From NCBI GenBank assembly GCA_002099365.1, contig MSED01000003.1, positions 1,798,001 to 1,862,000 of the forward strand: a stretch of 64,000 nucleotides of DNA, given 5' to 3'. This DNA is from Phialophora verrucosa. Taxonomy: Eukaryota; Ascomycota; Eurotiomycetes; Chaetothyriales; Herpotrichiellaceae. The position numbers and the translations under genes are program-made. The first letter of the stretch is position 1, and each line of letters starts with the position of its first letter. Below the pieces are notes generated by a model. It saw only the letters and a list, made by a program, of their open reading frames with translations. It was not told where the DNA came from and searched no databases. Positions 47,066 through 58,354 of this stretch are shown one piece after another.

Positions 47066-48131
47066 CTACTGATCTACCCTCACGCGAGACGTGCCGGTCG
47101 TTCGTTTCACGGCGGCTTCAACAGCCTGCATCCTGTCTTTGTAGTTGGCATCCAACCAGCTGAAGTCCACCTCCTGAATAGGTTTGCCGAGCTGGCCGAT
47201 CCGCTCTGCGACTCGTTCAGCCACGAACTGCGGGTTCTCGGTGTCGATCCAGTGGCCCGACTTAGGGACAATTGCCGTCTCGAGGGGTTGGGCACTGATC
47301 TCGCCCCAGCAAGCCTCCAAGATGCCGTCTCTGCCCATACTGGCCTCGCCGCCCATGACCAGCAGTCTTTGCTGCAGTTTCGTGCCCTTTTTGAAACAGG
47401 CGAACTCTTCCATGTCTGTCCAGACCGAGCCCCCCAGGAACTCGACAGCCGCTTCAACGCCTCCTGGTCGGCGCCATTCCTTGACGAACTGCTGGAACAA
47501 CTCGTCCGGCAGTGCGTTGTGGCCACTGTAGGATGTGTGCCAGTAATACCACGTGAGAAACTCCTCTTCACGCCCGCGGATAAGAAAGACGGCCGCTTCG
47601 GGAAGGGTGAAGAGCCCGAGGTGCCAATGGTCAAAGATAGTCTGGACCCGGCTTGGTTGCTGTGCAATCTCGTGACCAAAGCCCGGGAGGGAGTACTCCG
47701 CTATGATAAGACCCTTGATGATGTTCGGGTAGTCGCGAGCTAAGAGGATAGCAGGGCCGGTGCCCTTGTCGAAGCCAAAGATATGCAGTTCCTTCAAGTC
47801 CAGAAACTTGATGACCGTGTGGAGCGCATCAGCGGCATTCTTGGATGTCAGAGGGGTGCCCTTGTTGACAATGGATTGGCCAAAGCCAGGGAGGTCGGGG
47901 ACGATCGTGAGGAAGCCCTTCGACACCAGGGCCGGCGCGATGGAATGGTACATGAGCTGTCAGCTGGTCAGCGACGTGCATCGAGTGAACCCCTGCAATA
48001 TACCGGCGTACCGAATGCTGTGGCACACCATGAAGTAGTAAGATCGGTTGACCTTTGCCAGCATAACGAAAGAAGATCCTCCCATTCGCTGTCGGCACCA
48101 ACTGGGTCTCCCAATCTTGAAATCGAGTCAT
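47066..48131 (-). CDS. Alpha/beta hydrolase, epoxide hydrolase/haloacid dehalogenase type
   Basis: Exons 48131-48012 and 47956-47066 (GTACGC...GACAG) give 336 residues. The splice joins LLLHGVPQHS to LMYHSIAPALV. The oxyanion motif HGVP is followed by the nucleophile elbow GFDKGTG with Asp103 rather than Ser, which places it among epoxide hydrolases and haloalkane or fluoroacetate dehalogenases. The C-terminal catalytic His is His275 in KSGHWIDTENPQFVAERV. The segment with HWHLGLF and YYWHTSY is the cap domain. There is no signal peptide, so it is probably cytosolic. The start MTRFQDWETQLVPTANG fits; further upstream only TTG-led sequence is available. The substrate is unknown; detoxification of an epoxide or halide is an inference. 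Confidence 0.9.
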
Positions 48132-49728
48132 CTTCGGGCTGATGTTGGATGTGGCCGATGAAATGAGTTTGGGTAGCAAACGTCCTCCTAGTGGTGTTGG
48201 TGAAGTAGCTGCTCGCTGGCGTCAACGTCTTGCTCGTCCTCTAATCTTGGTCGAGTGTGCTTCTCCAGTAACGACGTCGGCAACAAGCCTCGTCCCCTCC
48301 AGCTTTTGTATGCCATGTTCTCGTCCACACCGCACCCCAGGTCGTCGTCGTCGCTAACGTGCTTAGCAATGGAGGTCATTTTCGTGCGTGTTGCTTCGGG
48401 AGCGAGACGGAGGAATTTCGTTGTAATGAGCAGTAATCATGCCGAAATATGTTGCCGATCGATGCCTCATGTCGGTCCAGACGCCGGCTCGTGTTAGTCG
48501 ACGTGGGTAAGGCCCGATTGGGAAGTAACAACATGTCATCTCCCCAGACTCGGCTAGGCTCTTCGTCACCAAAGTACCTGCATTTGATGATAAGCGAGGT
48601 TAGGGTTGCTGTTCTGCTTGAGTCTGGGGCCGCGGGAGGCGCCTCGGCGACCTTACAGTTTCAGTACAGCAGTTGCCGGCACAATAAACACAGTCCGTAT
48701 TCTTGGCCGCTTATCGAGCAATGGACATTTCGTCCGTCGGTGTTGAATTGACGCATTGTCGCCATTCACGAACAACCACAAGGTGGCAATAAAGATCGGG
48801 CATGTGCCCAGTAGGCCAACAACAAGGGGCTGAGAAGGTGCCCACCATTCCTGCTGCATTTCGTGGCACGGCTGGGGTCGTGCATAGCGGTCGTGCCGAA
48901 GCTTTGGACGGCCATTCTCCATTGCCCCCCTCCTATACGCACTTCACAATTTCCGAGCCACAATAGAACAACATTCCATTCCCCTGCACACTCCAAGAGT
49001 TAGGACGGCCGTAGGCTCACGGTCATAATTTCGTCGCCCCAACCCAAAAGCAGCATGGTATCTTAAGATCAAGTCCAATGGGCAAATTCCCGCTCTTCCC
49101 AACAGCTTTTCCGACGGCCATCAAATCCATTTGTGAGGATCTGGGCTACCTTGTAATAGGTAGTGGAGAGTACAGTATATTGGGGGCTCTCGGTTGCGAT
49201 ACCCGCTTGAACCGCCTCGTACAAGAGCAAATTATGACCTCTTCAGTCAGATTCGAATGGACGCGGTCCTTTTGCAATCGTTGCTGATGTGATGTGGTAC
49301 AGCTTTCTTTCCAGTCGGTGCCTAGGCCCGCGCGCAAATTTGGATGACTCCGTCCAACCGCCATATTCTTGAGGAGATCCCGCATCCCGAATTATCGATA
49401 CTCAATTGAGATGATGCGGCTGTATTCGCTATCCGAGAACTGGTAGAAGAGCAGGTGAAGCAGGTACAACACGATCGATTCCATAAATGTTGACATGCGC
49501 CTGAAGTCGGTTCACTGCTGTGAGCCGAGTAGGACTTGACGTGGCCCAGTTGCCTCAACTGAAAGCCTGGTGTGATAGGCTGCCAATGAGACAGAGCGTG
49601 TGGAAGGATACGGTCCTCGACGGACCGCGAAACCCGGGAGAAAGCGAAGCAGTTGGATGGGTGCAGTCGGGGCTACATCTTGATTGGGATGTCGAAACAT
49701 GCCGAGCAATCAAGAAGACAGACCTGCA
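48132..49728. other. Gene-free stretch of 1.6 kb
   Basis: Short overlapping frames only. It holds the hydrolase promoter on the left and the 3' side of the transcription-factor-like gene on the right. Confidence 0.45.
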
Positions 49729-51139
49729 TCATTCATTTGGCGGCTCGGTAAACCAAAGTAGCTCGCAGAAGCACTCCGCAGGGACAGAGCGATCTTGCAT
49801 AGACTGATGGACGTCTTCTGCCTCGATCTGTAATTCTCCGTCCACCCTCCATCGCACGGGTATATCGTTGAAAGTTTCGGGCATTTCTAGCGAGGTGAAC
49901 AGCAGGGTTTCTACCTTATCTTGTGTGGTAGCGGCCAGGCGGTGGAACGCAGTTGACATCCTGATGACACCAATCCAAAGTTGAGCGTATCTGTCCCCGC
50001 TCGAATGCATGCTGCTCAACCGAGCGGTGAACCACAGCAGGTGTGGCGGTGACAGTGATGCGTTATCATCCACTTCTTGCAGGTGCCGACTGATGGTCTC
50101 AATGAAAAAGTCGGTACCAGAGTCAAAGTCACCATAAAGCATCAGCGCGGAGGTGAGAAACAGAACGACTGCAACACGGCAGTTGCGCTCTGTTAAGCGC
50201 TGTGATGATCGTGGCTGCAGGAGACTTCTTAGCTTGGAGGACTTGAAAGCCCTTATCCGCCTGGAATCGGTCAAACGGTCCATGTCCTCCTCCGAGGTGG
50301 GTAGTAGGTTGACAATGGCTTTCTGACGGGACCGAACAAGATCATTGAGATCGCGAACTCCACGGTCAAGGTCTGGGGCAAAGCAAAATCCCGTCAAAGG
50401 CCCGGGCAGGGCGAGGAAGGACCAAATCAGTTTTGTGAACAAGAGATGGTCGTCCTTGAAAGCACAAAGCCCGCCGCGCATAGTTATTATTTCTTTCAGG
50501 CCAAGCCAGTGCGAGGAGCCACCCGATCCATCCATGCACTTGATGTTGCAGAGAACCGCGGTGGCCAGAATCACGCCAATTTTGAGCGTGTGGAGGCTGG
50601 ACCTGATAGCCCGCAAGAGGCGGTTCTCGTATTCAAGTGGTGCTGGCTTGCCCTGGAGGGCTGATCGGTGAGTTGCAGCGTCAAACAAGATTGCCTGAAA
50701 CGATATCTCGTCACGACAGTACAATTGAAACAAGTCGGTGACCGGGGCCATTGCAACTGGAGGCGCATCATGAACAAGTTTCCAGCGAGCCTTGTATAGC
50801 TCTGGCATAATGACCGTGTCTGGCCAGGGTTAGTAGCTGTGGCAAGTACTTTTTGGAGAACATACAATGATGAAGAAGAGATCGGTCTAAGGTTGTCAAA
50901 TTCGAGGGAATCTCCACGGTGGGAGAAGCTGCCTTGATCGCAACTTCAAGGGACCATTTGAACTGATCGACTTGACAGTGTGCTCGGGAAATTGTTCTTG
51001 GTTTGGACTGGTCGAATTTCCAGCGCTGGCGTTTCATCCTGTGCAGCTCTCTTGCGAGATGTGCACGGGATTTATGTCGTTTCTCAGGGTCATTCTCATC
51101 GACAAAGTGGAAGCGCGGTAATGGAGCTCTTGAAGCCAT
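49729..51139 (-). CDS. Fungal transcription-factor-domain protein without a zinc cluster
   Basis: Exons 51139-50866 and 50819-49729 (GTATGT, branch CTAAC, acceptor GGCCAG) give 454 residues. The start MASRAPLPRFHFVDENDPEKRHKSRAHLARELHRMKRQRW is the short Arg/Lys-rich segment typical of a large group of Pezizomycotina proteins in which a C-terminal fungal-specific transcription factor region occurs without the Zn2Cys6 finger. Supporting blocks are LLHHYTVIMPELYKARW, LKEIITMRGGL and the helical, Leu-rich C-terminal half. No Cys6 cluster is present, so direct DNA binding is doubtful. It may be a regulator acting through partners. It lies in an accessory-looking region, and its targets are unknown. 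Confidence 0.78.
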
Positions 51140-52607
51140 GGTGTCGTGCAAGTGTACGGAGAACAAAAGAGCACCAGAATACTCACGAGCAAATGTAGAT
51201 CAGCGGCATGCGCCTGCAAGCCCCGCTGACCAATTCTCTGCGGTGTTCGACCACGGTAGGTGTGAGCGGGTGATGATTCCACGTGACCCTCCTCATCGCA
51301 GTTAGGATAGCTAACTAGCTTGACACGAAGCTTAGCGAGAAGGGGCAGTCATACGGTGGGTCGATAGAGAGGCTGGACTCATGTGGAATGCGCTTGTCCT
51401 TCGGTGATGGCATTTAGTGTCCTGGAGAGGGACGCGTCAATCTGACAAATAGCGCCTGATACTATATTAGCGAGGTCACTGCTAGAGTCACATAAGAATA
51501 CTCGTACGAGGTACATACGTACCGCCCGGGAAAGGACCTCACAAGAATTGCCGCTGCTCGCCCCAATGTTCTTTTCCTGGTCTTTTACGCACTGTTGATT
51601 TAGTGCTGAGTTCAGCACAAAACGAGCGGCGTCGTCAAATCAATTCCTGGGAAGCCTGTGGCCGGCGTTGGTAGAAGGCTGCATTTCAGAGACGCTCACA
51701 TGCAGACGGGTCAGTGCTGAACCGCGATGAGTCTCAAGTTCGAGTTATCACGAACAGTTACTGGAATCCTGTGTGCGATGGGATTGGGAAGAGTCATGGA
51801 CAGTGTGTGAAGGAGCAGATTGTACTGGCATCTTTGCGATTGTAATATTTCATGAAGAGCGTCTGCAGGGAAGGGATGGAAATTCAGTGGCCGCCTTGTC
51901 CTTGACACTGGTGCTGCATTTTGGCGCCTGCTAGAGCGAGTTCGACATTTTGACCAAGATGTGTTGATATTGGCATCTGATTGTCCGCGTCTTTCGCTTA
52001 TACCTCCATAATGATGGGAGCACATCTGGCCACGGCGGTGACAGTCACTGAGACAGCTGTATAACCAGGTCGTTTACGACATTCTACATACATGAGCGAT
52101 TCCCTCGGACATTGGCACTGAAACTGAACTGACTGCCTTGGTGGTGCCCTACTGGTTTGCGGAGAAATGCGAGTTTACCGGCAGTAGTATTTTCTGTGCC
52201 TTATCCGGCTCTCGGTCGCCCTCACTTGGCCCAACCACGCCTCGGTAGACAGATGACCTGGTCCGCGACCTGATCAAATGTGCAGGCAAGAAGGCAGACA
52301 GGCAACTCTGCACACTTATTGCAATTCATCGGCACGATCCATTCGATGACCACGATTCTCAATTGGTGGGCTGGCGTCAGACAACGGACCGTCGCTGTGT
52401 GCCCTAGCCTCGGTTCTGCGATTGAGTAAGTCGACGCCCGAATGGATTGTACTTCAGGGCGCAGCAGTGAGGGCGTTCAGGCAATGGCCTGGGTATAAAA
52501 ATCATGAAGGGCAGACCCGTTTCCCCTTGACTCATTGACGCTTCTGTACAACACTGCAAGCCCCTGGTCTGTACGCCTTCGATCAAAGTCGAGTAACCGT
52601 TGTCGCT
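51140..52607. other. Divergent gene-free stretch
   Basis: About 1.5 kb between the divergent starts at 51139 and 52608. It contains a GTACGA-type palindromic cluster at 51499-51522 (ACTCGTACGAGGTACATACGTACC) and no supported gene. Confidence 0.45.
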
Positions 52608-54190
52608 ATGGAGAAGTTTGACAGCGATGTCGACAGTCAAGAGGCTGAGACTATCGACTCAGGTAGTAGGCCTTATACCAGACTGGTGAGTGCGACGAGC
52701 AGGAACCATCCAAATCTCTCCAGCCTCGCCCGAATCCTGTGTCAGCCTTCAGAAGAAGGCGCTGCTGCTGTGGTTGAATTTCGAGATACTGTTGCGACTG
52801 CAGAACGATTCTACACCTCAGCTCAATTCCAGAAGTACATGGCCAGCCGTCACAACTGTACCCGCCGCTTGTTCATTGTCCAGGGTCTGCCATCGAACTA
52901 CATCGAAACTCTTGGGGCAGCATTCAACGTCGATCCCAATTTCTTTGCTCGCCAAATTCTTAGTGGCATGCCCATTCACACCAACAAGGGCGCGCGGGAT
53001 GTCCCGTTGTTGTCTTCACATCCCACTTCGCGAGAATCGTTCTGCATCAGATATCACGAGCTACGAGAATTCGCCGATTCTATCGGTGACTGGGAGCTTC
53101 AGGTTTTTGGCCAGTCCCGGAGAGTTAGCGTCTCGAAATTCAACGGGGAGTTCGATGGCGTTGGCATTGTACGCAGAACCACAAGCGTCTGGTTCAGAGC
53201 ACACGAGAGAGGAGAAGGATGGGATGGTCTGTCCTCGCCTCGACATGCTTACTCAATCTTCCAATTGCTGATGTGTCCAAAACAGCGATTATCCTGCTCG
53301 ATCCTCCGATAGGGGACCAGTTCTATGTTGGACTTGACAAGAGACAGTGCACTCTCAGGAGCGTCCTGTACCGTGGAGGCTACATCGACTTCTCTCCGCT
53401 GTGGCAGGGCAGCCTCGCCCTGGATTGCGCCGCTCGCGCCGGACCTAGGAGAGAAAGCGCCTTGGAAGATCTGATCTACTATTACACGCAGGCCGAACCG
53501 CCCGGGGTCGCTAGGTACGACACGCCAGACACAGTGACCGGAGTTCTGAAACGGTACGTCGCATCACATTGGATGATTCAATTGCGGTACAGCCTTGATC
53601 TCCTGGTCAAATACGAGAACACCTATCATCGGGCTTGCTTCTTCGCCAGCGTATCATCAACGCTGATCCAAAACTCCTTGCGGGATGTGCAACATCTGAA
53701 TGACCGAGTTGCCGGGTGGCGCGAGCAGGTCGACCGGTCAGTCGGCCAGTTCAAGGCATCCGGTACATTGGGCAGTTTCCCTGGACAAGTGGCCAACGAC
53801 CCAGGCGAAGACGACTTCATCCACGTCCTCCATGAATTGCGCGAACTAAGCGGCAGGGTTCAGGCTGTCATCAGCTCCATGACAGGCCTCGTCAGCATCA
53901 TCGAGACTATGAGGATGAAAGAGCTTAGCATACTCGCGATGGTGTTCATCCCACTTGGGCTCGCCTCTCAGCTGTTCAGCATGGAGGGCGAATACGCGCC
54001 CGGTAAATCTGCATTCTGGGTCTACTGTGTGGTCGGACTCTGTCTTGTGCTGGTTGTTTTCGTGGTGGCATTTGGGCTCAATCCCGGCACGACACTCCTA
54101 AAGACGTTGAGGCTGAAGAGGCGGGCTTTCACCAAAGCGCCTGACCGCGACAGACTCAAGGAACACGATGAGGAGATTGCTCAATCATGA
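52608..54190 (+). CDS. CorA-like Mg2+ transporter domain protein
   Basis: Exons 52608-53226 and 53286-54190 give 507 residues. The intron GTCTGT...AAACAG joins ERGEGWD to AIILLDPPIGDQF; without it exon 1 runs to a stop at 53312. The N-terminal half is a soluble region typical of fungal CorA-like proteins. A long helical segment (YHRACFFASVSSTLIQNSLRDVQHLNDRVAGWREQVDRSV, then the HELRELSGRVQAV block) leads into two C-terminal membrane spans, ELSILAMVFIPLGLASQLFSM and SAFWVYCVVGLCLVLVVFVVAFG. The canonical GMN loop of true CorA is replaced by the SMEG segment, so ion transport is uncertain. The group is expanded in filamentous fungi, often near accessory genes. Confidence 0.8.
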
Positions 54191-54439
54191 TAATGGCTAT
54201 CAGATCAACTTCTCGTCAAGGTTACGGCGCATTTGGTGGCTATGTCGAACAGAGAATAGAGGGTGACCACAGTCACATCGACTTCCGAAATGGAAGTTAT
54301 CAAATTGCCTCAGTCAAATGTGTGTCAAACCTGCTGGGGCGATTTACAAAGACGCTGCAACCCCCCACAAAAGACCTCCTGCCTCTCTTTACATATCCCC
54401 AGCATCTACTGTCACCGGCCTCATCTCCTTATATCCAAC

Positions 54440-55283
54440 ATGGAGCCTCAAAATATTAAACAAGACATGCATGTCCAAGACCCTGGGTATCAACAGGAAT
54501 CATGGTCACTGAAAGTATCTCTCGTCGGCGGCACGACCACAATGCCGGCCATCTCAGTTGTCCAACATGATCCCGCTTGGCCGGACCACTTTCAGCGGAT
54601 AGCCGAAAAGCTAAGCTACTACCTTGGCCTTTGTGGGGTGGATTACCTAGCGATCGAGCACGTAGGCAGCACGGCGGTCGCAGGTTTGGTGGCGAAGCCC
54701 GTTATCGACATCATCATTGAAGTGCCAGACGCCTGCAATGCTGAAATGGCGAAAGAGGCGCTGATTCACGAACCACCACCAGAAGCACACTACAAATGCA
54801 TCGGCGACGGCGGTATCAGAGGCAGACTCAGCATGAAGATGCATGGTCAATGCGTGATTCCGAGTCAAAACGTGTAAGTTTCTCCAGACCTCGCGATGTG
54901 TTGCAGGGATTTTCCAGGGTGTCCTTCTGTAGCCCTGAGTGCATGACAGCTTAGCTTGGCTCCTTGGGACCAGCATGTTCGATACTGACTGACTTTCACA
55001 TAGCTATATCATCGACAGGCAGAACCCTGAAGGACGATTGGTCATGCGATGTCACCGAGCAGTGCGCGACACGTTGAGAATGCCCGAGCACGAATCCCTA
55101 AGGAAGGAGTATGGGCGAACCAAGATCGAGCTTGCCTCAACGTCGCAGAACTCCGTTGAGTACGGGCAGCGGAAGAATCGAGTCATACGACGCATCCTCC
55201 GCGCAGCTGGTTGGCCGGACTCCGACATCGACAAGAAAGAAAGTCTCGACTACAGAGTTCCCGGGGATGACCTTCCATACTGA
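54440..55283 (+). CDS. GrpB/UPF0157 family protein (nucleotidyltransferase fold)
   Basis: Exons 54440-54873 and 55004-55283 (GTAAGT...CACATAG) give 237 residues. The block IEHVGSTAVAGLVAKPVIDI is the GrpB signature of an HVGSTxVxGLxAKPxID loop; after the splice YIIDRQNPEGRLVMRCHRAVRDTLR and the tail EYGRTKIELA follow the family layout. The fold is that of minimal nucleotidyltransferases, and its biochemical role in fungi is not established. The ATG at 54440 (MEPQNIKQDM) is chosen; a Met just before the conserved AISVVQHDPAWPDHF is a possible shorter start. The plus-strand neighbour CorA-like gene ends 250 bases upstream. Confidence 0.87.
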
Positions 55284-56014
55284 ATGGCTCTAGTGCACCG
55301 CTGGTGTCACTCTGCACCAACTTCCCACGAAATTGGCAGCTCGACTTGAGCCTTGGAGCGATCTCACTTGCGACTCATTCAACCACAACTCGCCTTTCCA
55401 ACCTCTCCCAACGTTCTCAGGGATGTCTGGTTAGTAGCCATGAGAGAAAGGAAGGCAACGGGTGCCTGAGCAGCTGGGATGGCGATCAGATAGCGAACTA
55501 GACGAGGTCTGAATGATTGATACGAAATGATTCTTGAGAACAGAAAGTAAGGAAGCGGCAGTGTCGTGCGCTCCACTGGGTCGTGGGATTTTGCCTAATA
55601 AAACATCCCAAAACAAACCACGTCTGACACTGCTTTAGGCGCCTCGTCCGCGCCTTCTTTCTGTCAGACGGCTCTTTCTGCGGCCACCTTTTAACCAGAC
55701 ATGCCAGACCCCCATTTCGCTTTGGTCTCAATGCCAACTCTGCGGTACTTGACTGCGTAGTAATCCTCCGGGCTTTCTCCCCATCGATCAACCGTATCTT
55801 TTATATCTGCACGATTTCTTGGTCATGACGTGCGATACGATGGGCTTGGAAGAAGACAGCCTTGTCATCCGGTGTGCTCTGCAGAGCCTCACTGATCCCT
55901 TAAATTCGAGATCGCACCTGTTACAGCGTCCTTTGGGAAGTCCCGAGGTGCCAAACAAAGGCAGCCCTGAGTCTTTTTCTACGTGCAGTCAGTCTCAAAC
56001 CAGCACCGCCCAAC
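55284..56014. other. Upstream region of the alpha-xylosidase gene
   Basis: About 730 bases of promoter and leader. A TTTTATATC near 55799 may act as a TATA element. No gene is seen. Confidence 0.4.
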
Positions 56015-58354
56015 ATGAAGTTCACCGAGGGCATGTGGCGGAATAGAAACGGGGTCTGTCTCAATTGGATGGGAAACGTGGAGAGGCTTCAAGTCAACGA
56101 AGACAATGTCGACTTGCTTCTCACGAAGCTGCAGAAAACACGCGGCGACACCCTCAACGTGGGCACCGTATCTACCAGGATTCGGACTCCACTAGAAGGA
56201 GTTATTGCGGCCAGGTTCTCGCATTGGACTGGTGAAGAAGACCTGGGGCCACATTTTCCACTGTTCGAGTCGTCGCCAACGCCCAAGGTCAAGCACTCTA
56301 AAGGACGAGCACTGGAATACTCAAGCGGCCCTCTGGATTTATCGATTAACACTGCCCCCAATGAGCTGGCATTCACATACTCCCATCAATCGAGGAAACT
56401 CACCAGTCATTCGTCTCGCTCCATTGCCGTCGTGTCCTCGTCGAACACGCCTAGATACCGGGCCGACGAAGGCATGTACGCGCAGCAGGAGAACTACATC
56501 CTCCTGGAGCTTGATCTATCCGTAGGCGAGAAGATCTACGGTCTCGGCGAGCGGTTTGGGCCTTTCGTGAAGAACGGGCAGACGATCGACGTCTGGAACG
56601 AGGATGGTGGGACCAGTTCTGAATTGACATACAAGAACGTTCCATTCTACATGTCGAGTCGAGGCTATGGCGTTTTCATCAACAACCCGGGCAAGGTCAT
56701 GCTGGAGATCCAATCTGAACGGACTACGCGCGTCAACATTGCAATTCAAGGCGAGAGTCTTGAATACATGATAATTGCGGGCCCGTCGCCCAAGGATATC
56801 TTGAACCGCTACACTGCGTTGTCGGGGCGGCCTGGCTTGCCTCCAGCCTGGTCGTACGGGCTCTGGCTGACCACTTCCTTCACCACGTCCTACGACGAGA
56901 AGACGGTGACGTCGTTCCTGGATGGGTTCAAGTCACGGGATATCCCTTTGAGGGTATTCCACTTTGACTGTTTTTGGATGAAGTCCTTTCAATGGTGCGA
57001 CTTTGAGTTCGATGACGAAAACTTCGCTGATGCACCCGGCTACCTCAAACGCCTGAAAGACCGCGGCATGAATCTGTGTGTCTGGATCAATCCGTACATC
57101 GCCCAAGCATCACCTCTCTTCGCCGAAGGGAAAAAGAATGGCTACTTCATCATGCGCGCCGACACTCCCAGGCCGACCGTCTGGCAATGGGACAACTGGC
57201 AGGCAGGTATGGCTTGTGTGGACTTCACAAACCCGGCCGCGCGGAAGTGGTACTCTGCGCACTTGGCGAGGTTGATGGACATGGGGATCGACAGCTTCAA
57301 GACGGATTTCGGGGAACGAATTCCGTTCCACCCGCATCAGGTGAAATATCATGACGGATCAGACACTGTGCGAATGCACAATTTCTACGCATTTCTGTAC
57401 AACAAGACCGTGTACGAGACCATGGAGGCGCACGGGAAGCAGGGCTGTCTCTTTGCCAGAGCCGCCACGGCTGGGGGCCAGCAGTTCCCTGTGCACTGGG
57501 GCGGAGATTGCGAGAGCACGTTTGAAGCCATGGCGGAAACGCTGCGCGGTGGGTTGTCCCTTGCACTCTCGGGATTTGCATTCTGGGCGCACGACATCGG
57601 CGGATTCGAAGGACTACCTGACCCAGCCTTGTACAAGCGCTGGGTCCAGTTCGGCCTCCTGGGAAGCCACTCCCGATTGCACGGCAGTTCGAGTTATCGC
57701 GTACCTTGGATCTACGACCCTGAACGGTATCCCGGTGAAGATGAAGCCTGCAGCAAAGTTCTAAGGGAGAGTGTCGCGCGGAAACTCGCCTTAATGCCGT
57801 ACCTGCTGCGGACCGCACTTGAGGGTCATCTGAAGGGCACGCCGGTGATGCGAGCCATGTTTCTCGAATTTGGAGAGTTTGACCCCAATACCTGGAACTT
57901 GGATACACAGTATATGCTTGGGAGCGAGCTCTTGATAGCACCGGTCTTCGATAAGGGGGGAGAAGTTACCTTCTACGTGCCGTTTTCTGAAAAGGCTGGC
58001 AGTGTATCCGACATAGCGCCGACCGCGAAACAGGCCAAGTGGAGGAGCTTTTTTGACCGCGGCAAAACATACGAGGAAGGTCGATGGTATACCGAGATTC
58101 ACGGCTTTGACACTCTGCCCATACTTCTCAGACCTGGAGCGGTTGTGCCCTTCAACCCGAGTCTGAAGCAGCCAGACGGGAACATCATGATGGGATTGCA
58201 GCTTCTAGTCAATGGGCCGCTGCAGGGTGAGAAGGTGGTCGAGCTTGTGGAAGCGAGGGATGTCTCGAAAGTGGCCAAGACTTTTACCGTCAACGAGAGC
58301 CTTACCCTCGAGGGGATCCAAGGCGCCCAAATCGTAGGTGTGTCGGAGGGCTAG
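56015..58354 (+). CDS. GH31 alpha-xylosidase
   Basis: An intronless 779-residue enzyme starting MKFTEGMWRNRNGV, the usual start of the YicI-like GH31 group. It releases alpha-linked xylose from xyloglucan oligosaccharides such as isoprimeverose. Seen: the N-terminal beta-sandwich (GERFGPFVKNGQ), the substrate loop FDCFWMKSFQWCDFEFD, the catalytic nucleophile Asp431 in SFKTDFGE and the acid/base Asp498 in HWGGDCEST, 67 residues apart as in the family. FAFWAHDIGGFEG follows. No signal peptide is present, so the enzyme should be intracellular and depend on import of oligosaccharides. The sugar transporter 1.3 kb downstream on the same strand fits that. Alpha-glucosidase activity is less likely given the FxxFWMK-type loop. 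Confidence 0.94.
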   Translation: MKFTEGMWRNRNGVCLNWMGNVERLQVNEDNVDLLLTKLQKTRGDTLNVGTVSTRIRTPLEGVIAARFSHWTGEEDLGPHFPLFESSPTPKVKHSKGRALEYSSGPLDLSINTAPNELAFTYSHQSRKLTSHSSRSIAVVSSSNTPRYRADEGMYAQQENYILLELDLSVGEKIYGLGERFGPFVKNGQTIDVWNEDGGTSSELTYKNVPFYMSSRGYGVFINNPGKVMLEIQSERTTRVNIAIQGESLEYMIIAGPSPKDILNRYTALSGRPGLPPAWSYGLWLTTSFTTSYDEKTVTSFLDGFKSRDIPLRVFHFDCFWMKSFQWCDFEFDDENFADAPGYLKRLKDRGMNLCVWINPYIAQASPLFAEGKKNGYFIMRADTPRPTVWQWDNWQAGMACVDFTNPAARKWYSAHLARLMDMGIDSFKTDFGERIPFHPHQVKYHDGSDTVRMHNFYAFLYNKTVYETMEAHGKQGCLFARAATAGGQQFPVHWGGDCESTFEAMAETLRGGLSLALSGFAFWAHDIGGFEGLPDPALYKRWVQFGLLGSHSRLHGSSSYRVPWIYDPERYPGEDEACSKVLRESVARKLALMPYLLRTALEGHLKGTPVMRAMFLEFGEFDPNTWNLDTQYMLGSELLIAPVFDKGGEVTFYVPFSEKAGSVSDIAPTAKQAKWRSFFDRGKTYEEGRWYTEIHGFDTLPILLRPGAVVPFNPSLKQPDGNIMMGLQLLVNGPLQGEKVVELVEARDVSKVAKTFTVNESLTLEGIQGAQIVGVSEG

